In this document: positions 48,067 to 61,826 of the stretch, piece after piece
How positions within the stretch are numbered: position 1 is the first letter of the stretch
Layout of the letters: each line of letters opens with the position of its first letter
Assembly (NCBI RefSeq): GCF_000224145.3
Contig: NC_020170.2
Location: forward strand, 4,170,646 to 4,234,645
Direction: 5' to 3'
Origin: Ciona intestinalis
Taxonomy: Eukaryota > Chordata > Ascidiacea > Phlebobranchia > Cionidae
DNA: 64,000 nucleotides
Notes under the pieces: model-generated
Seen by the model: the letters and a program-made list of their open reading frames with translations, nothing else
Databases searched by the model: none
What the model was told of the DNA's origin: nothing
Translations under genes and position numbers: made by a program

Positions 48067-51000
48067 ATGACCGAAACTCTGTATTCAGAATCACTAAAAG
48101 TTAAGTACAAATGCCAAGATGCAGAAGATAGGTATGTAACAAAAAAAGTCAGTTTGTGTTAAATCGTTGTGTACTCGTGCATTCTAATATAAGCAAAAAA
48201 CATACGTCTTAACTACTTGCTTTGTATATATTTAAAAATACCTATTGAACTTACCAATTCTATGACATCATTCTGCAACAATGTACTTTCCTTTGCAAAA
48301 GAACCAAAATTTTGCTTTGGAGGCATGGTTAGTTAGACTTAGACACACACTCATATAAAACAGAAACTCATTTGTTAAACAAAAACTCATTTGTCCACTC
48401 ATATAAAACAAAAACTCATTTGTTTCTCTTTAGATTCGTGGTAATCAAGGTAACAGTGGAGTTACAAACCACCACTTCTCCTCTGCATAGAAAAGATCTC
48501 CTTGTGCGATTAACTGACGACAAAGATCCTTTTTTCCTGTTTAACTTGTGCCTTGGAGAAGAAGACTTTCAAAGGTAGTTGGGTTAATCCTTTAGCCAGT
48601 GACCAGTAAAATTTTTAGTCTAAAAAGGTTCGTTAAATCTCAGTGATACACTCGGTTTTTATATTTTTACAAAATTCTGGCGTTTATTATGTTGAAAAAA
48701 AAATAATTTGTGCTGCCTGGTGGCATTTTCCATTCCAGCCTTCTTGAAAGCAAAGGTTAGATTATTAAGAAGTTCAACATGTTTACTAATAACTTCATCA
48801 TTATTTCAGCCTTAAAACCCAACAAGGATTATTAGTTGACTTCAGTGCCTTCCCTCAAAGATTCATCGCACTTCTGCAACAAAGCCACAGTGAGGAGTCA
48901 AGAGAAAGTCCAAAGTTTTTGCTTCAGGTAGGAATCGGAATCTTGAATACGTTCACCATACGTCATACCAGCCTACTTTGTTGGTATAATGACTGTTCCA
49001 CATTGCCTTTCCTACACTGATCCACTCAGTGGGAGGAAGATAAGGGGCAACCGTCCTCCCGTTTTACATTTGTCCCCTCTTATTTTCTGTCTGGATGCCC
49101 ACTGCTTTATAATTTGGTCATGTCACATACACATATTTTAACAAAATACATATATACCTTTTCAATGGCACTTTCCCACTAGTCTAATATGTAAGCCTTT
49201 AGTTTATTTTCATTTCCCCCCCAATCTCTGCTTCATAATATAAGTTAATATAAAAAAAAACGGTTTTTAACCTTTTTTTTCTAGTTTGTCCTAGAAGAGA
49301 GCAGCAGCTTCAGCACATCTAACAGTGGTTGTGGGATTCTGAAAGTAATTGAAACAAATCCATTCAAACACCTCACCCACCTGTCACTCAATTTTCTTCA
49401 TGGTAACGATAGCGATGTGAAGAAATATCTTGCATCATGTCTCAAAACAACACTGGTAAGCAGGCCATTGTGTTGGCATCTATGACTCTGATCTCAGGTA
49501 CCATACCATGTCATGCTGTAGATCTTACCACATAAAATATAGTTTTAAAATGCTTCTCGTTGTTAATATTAGTTTTTAATTTAAAAAGTCTGTCATACAA
49601 CTTTGTTTCAAAACAATTAATTCATCAAGAGGAACTTTAAATGTTACTGCTCATAAGTTTCATCTAGATATGTAGGAGAAAAAGACCCTAAACAGTTTCA
49701 AAACAAAACTTAAATGTAAGAATTAAAAATTTATTGCTCAGTTCTCCTAACTAGTTTTCTGTTAAAAACCAGGACCACAAAGCTTGGTTGGAGAACAAAC
49801 TGAGTGAAACTGAACATGACTTGGGACAGAAGTTGGAAAAGACGAGGCAACAGTTGTCGTGTAAGAGTCAGGAACTTGATCAACTTCGTTCAGAGGCGGG
49901 GGGAAAATCTGAGAGGTTGACCACTAAACATGCTCAGGAACTTAACATGGAAAGGGAGAAGGCACTCAAGGTAAAGATAGCAATATATCATATAGTGATG
50001 TAGCCTGACCATTGGTGCACATTGAAGTGGTGGTTTTATACTTTCGAACAAACTGAAAAGGAAGTAGAGTGGTTTTTATAAAACCTTTTTTTTTTCTAAA
50101 ACCACCCCGTTTAGCATCTTTAATTTGTGTGCAGTGGTAATCATTTATGATACATAGAACAATAAATTAATGTGTTAGTATGCATACCAAAATGTTATAT
50201 TTTATATGAAATAAAAAACATATTTGATTGTGTTTTTAAGTAAAAGTACAATTTCAAATTTGTTCAATAATTTCAAAATTTTGATCAAATTTGACTCCAA
50301 AATCTGTGTACAACATATACAAATCTTTTCTGCTGCTTTCCTAATCCATTATTCCACCTTCAGTTGCAAGAAGACTTACAGAAAAGATACGACCGTGAGA
50401 GAAAAGATCTCGACTCAACTTATCAAAAAAATCTTCGACAAAAAGAAGTTCGTTTATCAGAACTTGAGAATGTGAACAAGGTAAACCTTTCTTAGGTTCT
50501 CATTGAAAGAGTAAACAAGGCACATACAGGATAAATATGTATTTTAGAAGTTTATATTAATTGGCATATAAAAATTATTACATCTAAAAAGGATTTAAAT
50601 CGATAGTATGTTGTCTCATACAATGTTTGACAAGCCAAAAGCAGTGTATACATGATGTTGATGTAGATTCTATTCAGTTAAAATAAATTAAACAAAATAG
50701 TAAATTGGATTTTTTATAACATATTCGCTTTAACTCCTAATTAATAATGTTTTAACTGACAGGATTTAACAGTTTTGAGAATTCCCTTTAAATTAAATTG
50801 ATGCACTTCACAGGAGTTAACAGACCGTCGATACAGAGCAGAAGCAACCATACGTGAACAGAAGGCAAAGCTTGCATCGCTCGACGAGGAGCATAGGAGG
50901 TGCAGGAGTGATCTTCAGCAGTCGAGGAGGGAGAACAGTTCGTTAGAAGCAGAACGACATTCTCAGGTAAAAAATTGTCATAAAACAAACGAACTTATTA

Positions 51001-54000
51001 TATGAATAGCCTATATTTTGTGGTGAATTAGTGTTTATATATTTATAGGATGTTTCCTTAAAACGTAAGGGCCAAATGGAGATAGGGCATTGCAGTATTG
51101 ACAGTTTTTGACGCAGTGCTCCATTTAAACATGCCCATGTAAGACTTTTTTAAAAAGGTATTAGGCTTAAATACACATGAATTTAAAAGTATAGAAAGAA
51201 GTTATTCAGACTCGGTAATCAGTATATTGTATCTTCAGGAAAAAACAATCCAACAAATGAAGACAAGAGTAGCAGTTCTTGAACAAGAATTATTGGATAA
51301 AGAACAACTTGTGGCTCGCATTACTTCATCATTAGATGCTTCACAACAACAAAAGGTAGGTTTCTATATTTCTTTATTGTGTGTATATTGTTTTTATGTT
51401 ACTCATATAAAGGGGAAAATTATTTTTAGGATTTTAGTTTTTATCCTGTATATTTGAAAAAAAAATACAGAATTGTAGCTGCACCTATTTTTTTGATATT
51501 TGATTTTTTTATCTTTACTTTTCTGATTCAGGAACAATTAGATGACAGAAGATCTGAACAACAAATCCAGATTCGAAAGATGGAAGCTACGATAAAAACT
51601 ATGTCAGATGAGTTGATAAAGGTATTGTGACCAACCTGCCTGCATATAACATTATTTATCAGTTTATCTGAATGGATTTTTAGAAACGCATTTTATACCC
51701 AAAGGCAAAATCTACAGTAGCAACATTTTTACCAGCAACACTTTTCCTTCCCAGGGAAATGAGATAATCAAGAAACTCCAAGATGAATTACGAGGTTATA
51801 TGGGGAAGGTGAAGATAAAGAACGAAGTGACAACGAGACAAGAGAAACTTATCGGAGAAAAAGAACAAATGGCTGAAAAAACTAGAAAGGAATTGGAAGA
51901 AACAACAAACAAGCTAAAGGTATATTTTTGGTTAATAGAAAAGTATTTTAATTTTCTAAATGTATATAATACTTTAATATTTTTAAAGTTTTAAAAAGTA
52001 TGTATTGAGTATACAACAGTTCTGGTTAAGTATTAAATAATTTCTGATTTTTTTTAAAATCATGTAAAAAATTTGTAGTTTGTCTCGTATTTAATTGCTT
52101 CAAAGGTGCGAGAAAAGCCTGAAATAATTTTTTTTTGCAATCTATGTTTTTCAATATATTATTTATTTATTTACCAAACAGAATAGTGAAGATGAAACAA
52201 TGAAACTAAAGGATCAATTAGAAACTGCATTAAGTAAACTAGAAGAGAGCAAGAACTTGCTCAAAACTAATGAAAATGGTAACTACTAACTCTACATAAT
52301 TTATTACATAAACCGCGGTTGTGTATTTAAACTATGGTTACCAGACATAAAATATAGTTTTCTTTTTACTTAATTCCATTAAATAAATCTTAAAGCTATA
52401 ACTCTATTAATTTTGCCAAGGTTGGTCCATTAACCCAAGATTCCATGCTTAAACTAACTACAATAGTGCACAAAAAAAACAAGAAAATAGTGAAAAAACT
52501 TCTTAAAATTTTTTTTTCAGTAATCAACTGGTTGAACAAGCAAATCAACGAGCAGCATCTTGTGTCCAGGATGAACCCCCCTCCTCAACCTCTCCCCTCC
52601 CACCCAGCTCCCCATCCGATCCCCTCCCAACATCTCCTACCTCACGAACATCATTCATCAGTTAATTCATTCAAACCTTCATTTAACCATTCTGCTGTGA
52701 GTTTCTACTTATTTTATGTTATGTTTATAGTACTGTTGGGTATAGGGTAAGATAGGACCTCTTTAGCACATACTATCCAACTATCCTGATCTCGTTTTAA
52801 ACAATTAACAACGTCTATGGGAGTTGTGAGGATACTGTTTTATAATTCTTTGAATGTTTTTTGATTACTACCAAATGGGGCGAGAAAATCGAACAAAAGG
52901 TGTCCCGTCTTCACTCCACCTACTAAATGTTGGTTTAAGATCATTTTAAACTTTAATTTAAATACAAGTATGAAATTGTTTTTATGAATCACATAATTTT
53001 TTTTTTTTTCTTTTTTTTACATTATAGAAGAGACCAATATTCTTATGTACAATATATGTAATATTCATGTAGTTTTATTGTAAAATAAAATGTGTTTTTT
53101 CAGCCCAACTACAGCACCCCTATCAGTGTTGCTCCACAACCCCACCTATCAGCCAACCATTCAACCCCTATCTCGGCCATTGGGTCAAGCCCCCATATTA
53201 ACCCCATGAAGCCCCAACCAAGTGAAGGTAGTCGTATACCCCGCCCTAATGTAGCAGGGGGTGCACAGGTGGTATACAACCCAAGCAGAAACAAGGAGAA
53301 TCTTTCGCCAAAACCTGGGTAGGATATTTAATTTTTTTTTACCTGTATCTGCCTAATTTTAATAGTTATGTCTTTTTCATGTTCATTGTGTTGTCTAAAT
53401 TGTTTTAATATATAATTGGATTTATATGTGGTAGGAATTGCATACGTGTTGTTAAATGGTCAGATGAGATAAATGTTTTCCAATTATTGTGTTTTTGTCT
53501 GGTATTCTTTTGTTTCTTTCATGAATGAATGAAAGTAACTTGCCTTATCCTCCGGTGATAACATGGATTATCTAACAAAATATACCATCACAGAGCTGAC
53601 AACTCCATCGACCCCAAGTATCTAACTCGCTCCGCTGACGTTATTACCGTGCGCAGTCTATCGCCATCTTGCGACACTTCACCACCGAAATTGTCGGCTG
53701 CTAACCCGTCTACACGGCTCAGTCAACAGGTTGGAAATAGTTTGAAATACAACGCCGAAAAATTATCTAAATTGCGTTTAAGCTTAGCTCTACGGAAGTA
53801 ACACCATTTAACACTTGGTTAGGCCTCTGTTGGGTCGTGAATGAATGTAACTTTTAAATCCTCGCGTGGCGGGGCATTCACAGTTGTTATAACACGGGTG
53901 TTATGTTTCATACACCTCGTGTCCGTTTACGAGTTTTCGTGTATATTACTTTTTAGGTATTTGACTTTTTATGATTTTATTTTTACCCCTTATGTAGGAG

Positions 54001-54228
54001 TAATGAGCCAACCTCGGGCTACCACATCCCAGGTCCCTGACAAACCTCTACGTATGACCTCACCCATATAGAATACATTTAATTTTACTCTTTAAAAATC
54101 CCAATATTTTATAACAGGTAATGAACAAAGCTACCCTCGGTCGCCCAGGTCATGTCCGCTTTCAACCCCAGCAGCCAAACTCCGCAGTCTCCGCTTATTT
54201 TACCGGAGCCATGCCGAAGCCAAGTTAG
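48067..54228 (+). CDS. SASS6: SAS-6 centriole cartwheel protein
   Basis: Fifteen exons: 48067-48131, 48434-48574, 48810-48927, 49285-49455, 49773-49970, 50364-50480, 50814-50966, 51239-51355, 51532-51621, 51755-51919, 52182-52278, 52521-52696, 53104-53318, 53594-53729, 54118-54228; 2070 nt, 689 aa (human 657). SAS-6 dimers form the ninefold hub and spokes of the centriolar cartwheel. Residues 1-165 are the globular head; exon 2 carries the PISA motif ([20 protein letters not shown]) and exon 3 continues with [17 protein letters not shown]. Residues 166-477 (exons 5-11, mostly phase 0) are a long heptad-rich coiled coil. [11 protein letters not shown] follows (family-conserved), then a Pro/Ser-rich tail with [14 protein letters not shown] sits in intron 12. 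The ATG is three bases after a TTTAG, a possible trans-splice acceptor. Confidence 0.95.
48350..48423 (+). repeat. Tandem repeat next to the SAS-6 exon 2 acceptor
   Basis: actcatataaaaca plus aaactcatttgt occurs twice with an extra partial unit, ending 10 bp before the acceptor. The copies may supply redundant branch points. Confidence 0.75.
52737..52926 (+). mobile_element. MITE, near-complete copy in SAS-6 intron 12
   Basis: Left end tagggtaagataggacctct, right end gtcccgtcttcactccacct, with the complete interior. The only copy I found within the NOP14/SAS-6 block. Confidence 0.8.
53858..53955 (-). mobile_element. SINE tail fragment in SAS-6 intron 14
   Basis: Reverse tail: atcctcgcgtggcggggca, gttataacacgggtg and tttcatacacctcgtgtccg. 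Confidence 0.55.
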
Positions 54229-54492
54229 ACCCTCTCCTTCAGTCTTTTTGGCCAAGTTCGACGACCTAAGTTCCCACGGTGTGCGTAACGGCGGCAGCGG
54301 TCACAAGTTTTGTAATAGAAAGTCGTGTTTATATCTCCCTGGTCCTTGACGCTTGTATAGACTTACCGCCTCCGCCGTACCCTTTAACCTTCGCGTGTGA
54401 CTTTTTGTAGCGATTTACTCTTTCCATATGTGTTCCCGCCGTTGGCTTACCGCACCCCCCGTATTTATGTGCGTTTCGACTTCGTAAACTAC

Positions 54493-54498
54493 AATAAA
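54493..54498 (+). terminator. Polyadenylation signal, SAS-6
   Basis: AATAAA 265 bp past the SAS-6 stop codon, the first canonical signal on this strand after the gene. Confidence 0.6.
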
Positions 54499-54934
54499 AG
54501 CCACCAGAATCGCACGGCGCCAGTCGCCACAGTCATCTCCCCTTACCCGCCTACCACCGAACTCCCGTCTTTCGTCGGCCAAATAACCCAGAACCCTCTT
54601 GTCACATGACCGTGTCATCCATCTATGACGTCAGAATACCTGCTACGCTACCCGATGACGACAGTCGGTGAGTGTTTTCGGTATGCCGAATACGACACGA
54701 AAACAATACTATTGGATAGATATTTGAGTACTCTAGAAATTCTGTTAGAAATGAACTATAAATGTATTAATTTTTTTTTAAATATGACAGATTTAGACAA
54801 AATAACGTTAGACAGAGCTAAATCATCCGCCTGTTGCCACGGCTTTACTATGTGGTCGGTTGAGGTAATATGGTTCAGGTTTTTATTCTCTTTTATCGTC
54901 CTGTTTGGTAGTAAACAAAAAGTAGTTACAAAAT

Positions 54935-55094
54935 TATGTAAACGTTTCCCAACGAATTTTTTCCGTGTAACTAGTAAAGGATCCCAAAAGACGCATTACA
55001 AGTGTTTGGATTCTGTAACACTCGTTTAGTTGGTAAAATATACGAGATGTCATAACAAACTCTCTAGATTTTTTATGTAAACGTTTCCCAACGA
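54935..55094. repeat. 120-bp repeat copy flanked by 21-bp direct repeats
   Basis: Positions 54954-55073 match 56165-56284 with one substitution. This copy alone is bordered on both sides by tatgtaaacgtttcccaacg (54935-54955 and 55074-55094), as if inserted with duplication of its target. Confidence 0.85.
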
Positions 55095-56164
55095 CTCTAA
55101 AATGACATTAGTAAAAACTCGACTCGAAAATAAGGGATATTATGTGCTATCAGTATCCCTCTTTATCCACAATACTGGGTGTGACCAATAACCGAAATAT
55201 TATACATTTTTGTAACCTTGGATTGTAGTAGCTGCCAGAAACCATAGACGTCAATCAAGCCTATAATGTAACTGCAGACGCTTTACAATGGCGAGAACTT
55301 TGTAACTGATACAGTTAAAGTTCCTGGCAAGGGTCGTGTACAGTAATCCAGTACACCAATGGTTACGACTGTGGGAAAATACTTGGGTTTAACAGACAGT
55401 GTTATATTTATGTGTAGTTTGAAATACATGTTACACGTCGTTTTTGTTTGATGTTATTTTAATGCGAAACTATTCCATTCAAATTCATCGCGTTGAATGT
55501 GGGCGTCATTTGTGTTTCCGTTTTAAACTCTAAGACTACACATCCGCTTATATGGTTTGGAAATGGTTACTATAACAGCCCGGAATGTAGTACGGAGTCT
55601 AACCGCAGAATCCGGATTGAAACGGGAGCTGCCCAAGCACGCGATGTATGCCAAGTTGTAGCGACAACGCCTTTGAAAGAGAAAATCCTCGTAACTACAT
55701 TGCACGTCGTAGAGATTCGGTTTACTTCCGTATTTACATCACCGCCTTTCAACAGTAGCTCGTCCAGGTGCCGGGCCAGTTTCTGACGTGAAGATGCGAG
55801 GGAAATTTCCCTTTACTTTCACGTTCAAGCAAAGGCAAAACAAACCGGCTGCCAAGTCCAACCGTAACGCGTTTTCGTATCTCCGTCACAGGAAACCGAG
55901 AAAAAGCAACATCATTTCGCCCGTCACCACATGTTGCGAACTATTCCGGGCCCGTGTTACACACCGGGTCACTTATGATGGAACCTCGGGTTCATTGCAT
56001 AGCGTCGTCTTACACAACAGTTGCTTGTTTTAGGCGTGTGGTTCTAAACCTCTTTTGTCGATCACAACTTGGCGCCAAAACCCCTTTAAAGCTATGTTGT
56101 AACAAGTCATAATTACAACTCATACCCTGAACCCCGCTTAAACTTTAACATGGGTTAACCACAT

Positions 56165-56284
56165 GAATTTTTTCCGTGTAACTAGTAAAGGATCCCAAAA
56201 GACGCATTACAAGTGTTTGGATTCTGTAACACTCGTTTAGTTGGTAAAATATACTAGATGTCATAACAAACTCTCTAGATTTTT
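56165..56284. repeat. 120-bp repeat, source-like copy
   Basis: Second copy of the 54954-55073 segment, in the same orientation and without flanking direct repeats, so it is the likelier source. Confidence 0.85.
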
Positions 56285-59200
56285 GTTTAAGTAATTATGC
56301 AACTTAAAATTTCGTACCGATAGTTACGTGTTGTATCATTGGTATACAAAAGCATTTGTTCCCGCATTTTCAGTCCCAAAACATATTTTCAAAAATGCAA
56401 ATCACATACTTCGTGTACGGATTTTCACCTTATATATTCAATCGCACGTAGATATGTAATCCGGGGTTAAGTTTGACATAGAAGAAAGATTAATGTGTTA
56501 TTGGTCCATGTGCTGACAGCTATTGTTGTTTACTCGCCTGTGGGTGATTACATAATATATACTCTCACGGTGGTCTTCAGTTTCCAATTTTGGATCTATT
56601 CTATTATTGCTTGGACGAGTTTATTTGAGCTAAAGTCACAATACCGTCTTTTTAAGACGCCGCGCACTTCGAATGTGATTAGATTATATACCCGTCTTTG
56701 GATATTGTACATTGACATATATTGATAAAGATAAAGCGTTTCTAACCCACAGCCGAACCCACGTTCCCTGATTACGTAACCGTTCGCTTCTGAAAATAGA
56801 CTGCGGTTTCGGCAAACCACTTTCATGCTTTTTAGTGGCCGCCCATGTTCGTCCCCAAACAAGCCGGGTCGTCTTGCCGTTGTTGCTTCAGCAAACAAGC
56901 TACTTTCGGAGTTCGGTTTCGCACAGTCGTCGCCAATTTCACTGCCCTGTTTGGACGTCGTTTACCACACAAACACGGGAATCGGCGCGGCGGCCTGCCC
57001 AACGTAATCAGCATGCGCGAGAGTTGAGCCGACTCTGGTCGACGTTGGTGGCTCTTCTGATCGTGTGCGGTCGACCGACGACGGCTTTTGTCAGGGTATT
57101 TTCGTACTCCCTTCGCTTCGTGGGTGGCGAGTGCTGTGTGATTATACGCCGCGCTCTTGTAAGTGCGAATGACACACGGACTACATTCCACACGCCAAGT
57201 TTATTACAACTTCCTAAACCTGCTTGCATCGTCCACAAGCGGCACACGCCACCCCACGCTGCTATAACTCCCGTTCGTCAATTCGAATTACAGCTAGTGA
57301 CCAATTAGCCCTTTGCTATGCACTACTGCATTATTCATGGCCCGAAAGCTGTTGTTTTACTCAAAGTGGCAAACGGGTTCACGACTCTGGTCACCTCGTG
57401 CGCTAATTCGGCGTTCTTACCATCAAAACAAACGCATTGAGTCATGCCCAATCTTCCTCGATTGCCCAAAATGCTCCATGTTAAGCTAGGGTGATTTCTA
57501 GCGGGCGCCAATGCCCGTCTGATCGCCGTCGACCGATCAAGAAATACTTTCAGATTTACCCAGAACACAACCCTTAGCATTTTGTTTACGCTTTCATCCT
57601 ATAGGTTTAAATGGCATCAGCAGCATTTTATGTCCGACCGTCTCGTCTCCTTGTTACAGTTTAGTGCGGGCGTTTAATAATTCATTGTTTTCGCGGTCGC
57701 AATCAGAACGAAGTGACCCTTTGTTGGAGGCGGGCAATTTCCTGCTAAACCATGGACGGGAATTTTGAAAAATTCCTCTTCAATCATCGATATACAGTTT
57801 ATAGTTACAACCTATGTGTGAATGTTGATAAAGTTTGTTTAGCATAAGGTGAATGGCCGCGACCCTCAACCGGCAAAGGACCAAGGTTTGTCCCAACAAA
57901 AGTAGCGACATCTATTATTGCTCTAACCGGGACCACCCACGAGCATTTCAATGTCACCCTCAGAGAGACGTATTACCTTGTTGGCCGACACCGCAGAATT
58001 AGCCATCCTCAGTGGTGGACGATAATCTGCTTACCGTCAATCGAACCACACTGTTCCGCGTAAATGGGATTTCGGGTTGCGTCAGACCGGTATCTCTAAT
58101 TTTCGCTTCACCAAAGCACCGCTCGATTCGTACAGCTTACTGGGCTAACACCTTACTTAGCTAGTCCAGCGGTCAAAGAACCGGCATTGTAGATTCTAGT
58201 TTTTTGCTGGCATCTTTCTCTATCGTGACCGAGTCTCAGACCCCGGCTTAAAACGTCCCAAGTAATGAAATTTTTCGTGTATCGCCAGCTCTGGCGGCTT
58301 GGCTAAGGCTTAGCACCGAGAGTCAGGGTATTCCTTTGCGGCGATGCGAGACGAGTCCACGCATTAGGCTCCTCGACACTTTCCTGTTGGTTCCCCCTAT
58401 CCACCCATTACGTTAGAAACGTGTCTTTTCGTGGGTGGGTTCTGTATAAACACCGTCACACACGTCCCAAGCACCCTTGGGCCCGTCACTATTGTTCTCT
58501 AGCGAGCCGATCAACGTGTGAGTTATCCGCGGCAGTCCTCGTCATATTATTGCCACTTTTACCGCACATTCGCTTAGAATTGGTACTGCGAGCGCATATC
58601 ACTATATTGGTATTTGTCACTGCCGAGTTAACAGGTCCAGCTCCAAGGTTGCTGGTTTCAAGGAGTATTAGGACTCAGTAATGGTAGACCGAGTTGCGTT
58701 ATACGAACGCGTTTCAGATTATTACGAAATTAGGCGCATTCCTAAAAGCGTATGTATTTCAGGAAATAGCTTCTTCGTTTTTGCTTTATGTTGATTTATA
58801 GCTTTGCTTTAAACCGAGCCCACAGTTGTACAAGCATACCATTTGTCCTGACGCTTCAATCGGTTGTTTGCACGATGATACGGGCCCCAGCCGACGCGTT
58901 AATCCTGATTAATTAAGGTCCATCCCGACTTTTCTTTTCAGCAGTACCTCATGTCAAGTGTATTTGATCTGTAAGCCGTCGCTGAGACATTTGGATTTAC
59001 TGCGACGTCGACATTGGTAGCAGCCGTGTTTGCCTTGCGTGATATTTTACCATATAAAAGAGCTACCGTTCCATTCAACACAGGTGTTCCCATAGACCGG
59101 TGTTCTACACATCCCACCCCAGCGGCGAACACGGAACAGGACAATTGTGATCGAGTACACAACCGCCCAACACCCGAACCCTACGACCCTTGTGGCGCGA

Positions 59201-61666
59201 GGAATGCGGCCCACCACCACTGCCTCCCAACCCCAACCAGCAGCTTATTGTTAACACGGCGTAGATAGAAGGCGGCCACCGGAATCGTCAAGCACGCGTC
59301 ATCGCCCGGACGAAGATGAATGAAGAGTCGGAATCTCGACGATAACCCGCTCTGGTAATTACCTGATGAAACTGGATAATGTACGAAACGAAACCTGGGA
59401 TTAGTTCAACCACTTCGGAGACGGAGGTAAGCGTGTTGATGTGGAAATTTCGTTTCTCCTTTTCGATATTCGAAGCCTCCAACAAAAATGACCTCTAAAG
59501 ATAAATGGATCGAGCGATTTCGGTATTTCCTATATACTTCCACTTGTCATAACGCTATTCTCTATTTCATTTGTAGTCGACTATAGTTTCCTATTAACGG
59601 CTTAACCGAGGCATAGAAACTGTCGGGTGAAGTATCGCCATTAATCAGAGCATAATTCAACGAAGCTATTACACTAGGGGTCGTTTAACAGGATTCACAT
59701 ATACCCCATACTGTGTACGTAACGATATTGAATTATCAATGCGCCATTTCCCCTGCAACATAATATTTCCCACATTACTGAACACCCATTGTTAATTATG
59801 TCGTATTTGGTATAAATCCAATGGTGTACTATAATGTATATCTGTGCTGTATATATCAGACAGTCGGAACGGTGTTTGAATGTTTTGGCGACTTGCGAAA
59901 GGGCTGGAATGCATTACAGTTACCAGATCAATTTCAGAGTCAAGACACACCTAACCACGCCATAGACCTCTTAAACAGTCGGCGGCGCGGTAGTGTTATT
60001 TAAGTTTTGAAACGTTACACAATAGTAGCGAACGTTTCTTGTTGAATGTGCGCACCGGTTCGAAAATCCGGGGGCCGACAAGCATAAGCTGTAAAAATTA
60101 AACATCCCTTCTTGTGGAACTGTTCAAACAGCGAACCGGTTTCCCGGGTCTTATTTGTGTTTACGTGGTATGTGCGGGTATTAGGTAATCCATGACTTAC
60201 ATCTGTCCACATATAACTCTTTGACGCGTTGATTTTAGTTCTCAATGCATCTGAGAAAATATCAAAAGTCAGACGCGCAGTGGCCCCTGCGTTGTAATCC
60301 TAAAGCAAACCGCTGAACTATACGGTCCAAATTGTTAAGTCCCACTTGCAGAGCGAATGGCCATCTCAGCGCCAAGAAAAAGTGATTTGTTAAAATCGAC
60401 CGAAAATAGGCGACGTTTTGGCATTTCGGGTCTTCTGTTTGGGTGGTCTGAACACCCCGGGAGGTTAAAGCATCGCGTAATAATTAGCAGCGATTACAGC
60501 AGATGCCCGGTTTAATCGGGTTCGTATCGTTTACTTGCGGTGCAATCTTCGCCGCTTCTTTACGCCGCATTTTGTATTCACGTAATTGGGCGCGAGCATA
60601 AACATTTTACAGCGCTGGGTCACGTCTTGTTGTTGCAGTTATATTGTAGCAACTTCTAAAGTGCTCGCGCTACCGTAATACTGGTTTACATGAACGATAT
60701 ACAGTATACACGCACTGTAAAGCAATTGTCGCATTTCCAGGTCCTACACAAAGGCCACCATATATATGGGCTCATAAAGGTTTTGTTTATGTCTAGAGAG
60801 TAACGGGTTTCGCGGTCAGGCATATAGCTTTCGCGGCAAATGCATTTAACCGTGTAAAAGTGGTTCACCGTCGCTTAGCTTTCTAGTCGGCGTTGTTATT
60901 GTTCAGCCTATTTGCCCTTCGAATGTAATCTATAGCCAATCCCATATCCCGTCCTGTTTTCACGTTCCCTGGCGCGTAATGTCACTGTTTCCAGATGTTA
61001 TTTACCTGGACTTACTGGCAACAGTCCAAAAACAACAGAACCGTAGCACTTTAATGTAGAATGCCACTTTGTGTACACGCAAGTCAAACCCATACAAACC
61101 TAATACATTCGTCCAATAAACTTAGAAATACACGCCGCGTGTTCTATGGCGCATTATAGGAATATTTTTCTTATATGGAAACAGTCCTGTAGTTTTTGTG
61201 AGTATTATCTCCACGGAGGTCCAAAAGCAATTTCGAGGCATTTCGTCAATGCTGTACTTTGTAGAAAATACCGTTCTGACAGTCTGTTGTATTTTCAAAT
61301 AAGCGGCCTCACGCACCGGCTTTATATGGCGTGAATCCTCGCACGTGCCACAGTGTGCTTCGCCTTTGAACCCAAATCCCTGAAAAACCAGGCTTTTTAA
61401 AAATGAAAAAATAGTATCCTCAGCCGAGGTAATTAACCGAGATATGCCTATTTTCCGCGGCGTGCTTTGCGCCCGTGTACCACGTTAATTAGACTAACTA
61501 GCTTTGTAAGTGACAGCGCAGCTAATAGGTTATAAATGGTTATCTTCCACTTTGGGGGTCGGGATACAAAAAATGTTGTCACGCTATAAATAGATCTGTG
61601 TACAAGAGGTATTCACACGCAATATAAGGGTTGGTAGCTCTATAACATTTCATTATATTTTTTTAT

Positions 61667-61826
61667 ATAGTAGGGTGGGGAAAGATGGGATACCCTTTCA
61701 TTCTATTTTCTCATCCTATTTTGTAGTTTAAAAAAATTACAAAACGTTGTTAACTGTTTAAAACGCAATCAGGGTATCTGGATATTATGTGCTAAAGGTA
61801 TCCCATCTTACCGCACCGTACTACAT
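61667..61826 (-). mobile_element. MITE copy, reverse orientation
   Basis: Left end gtagggtggggaaagatggg, right end tatcccatcttaccgcaccg. The only element of this family recognised in the 54-64 kb tract. Confidence 0.8.

Noticed and set aside
54361-54400. GGCG/GTAAGT donor-like site on the minus strand
   Set aside because: Overlaps the SAS-6 3' UTR and no coding frame leads into it.
56835-57308. 157-codon plus frame with several overlapping frames on both strands
   Set aside because: GC-rich sequence with few stops in all frames; no splice partner, signal or family feature.
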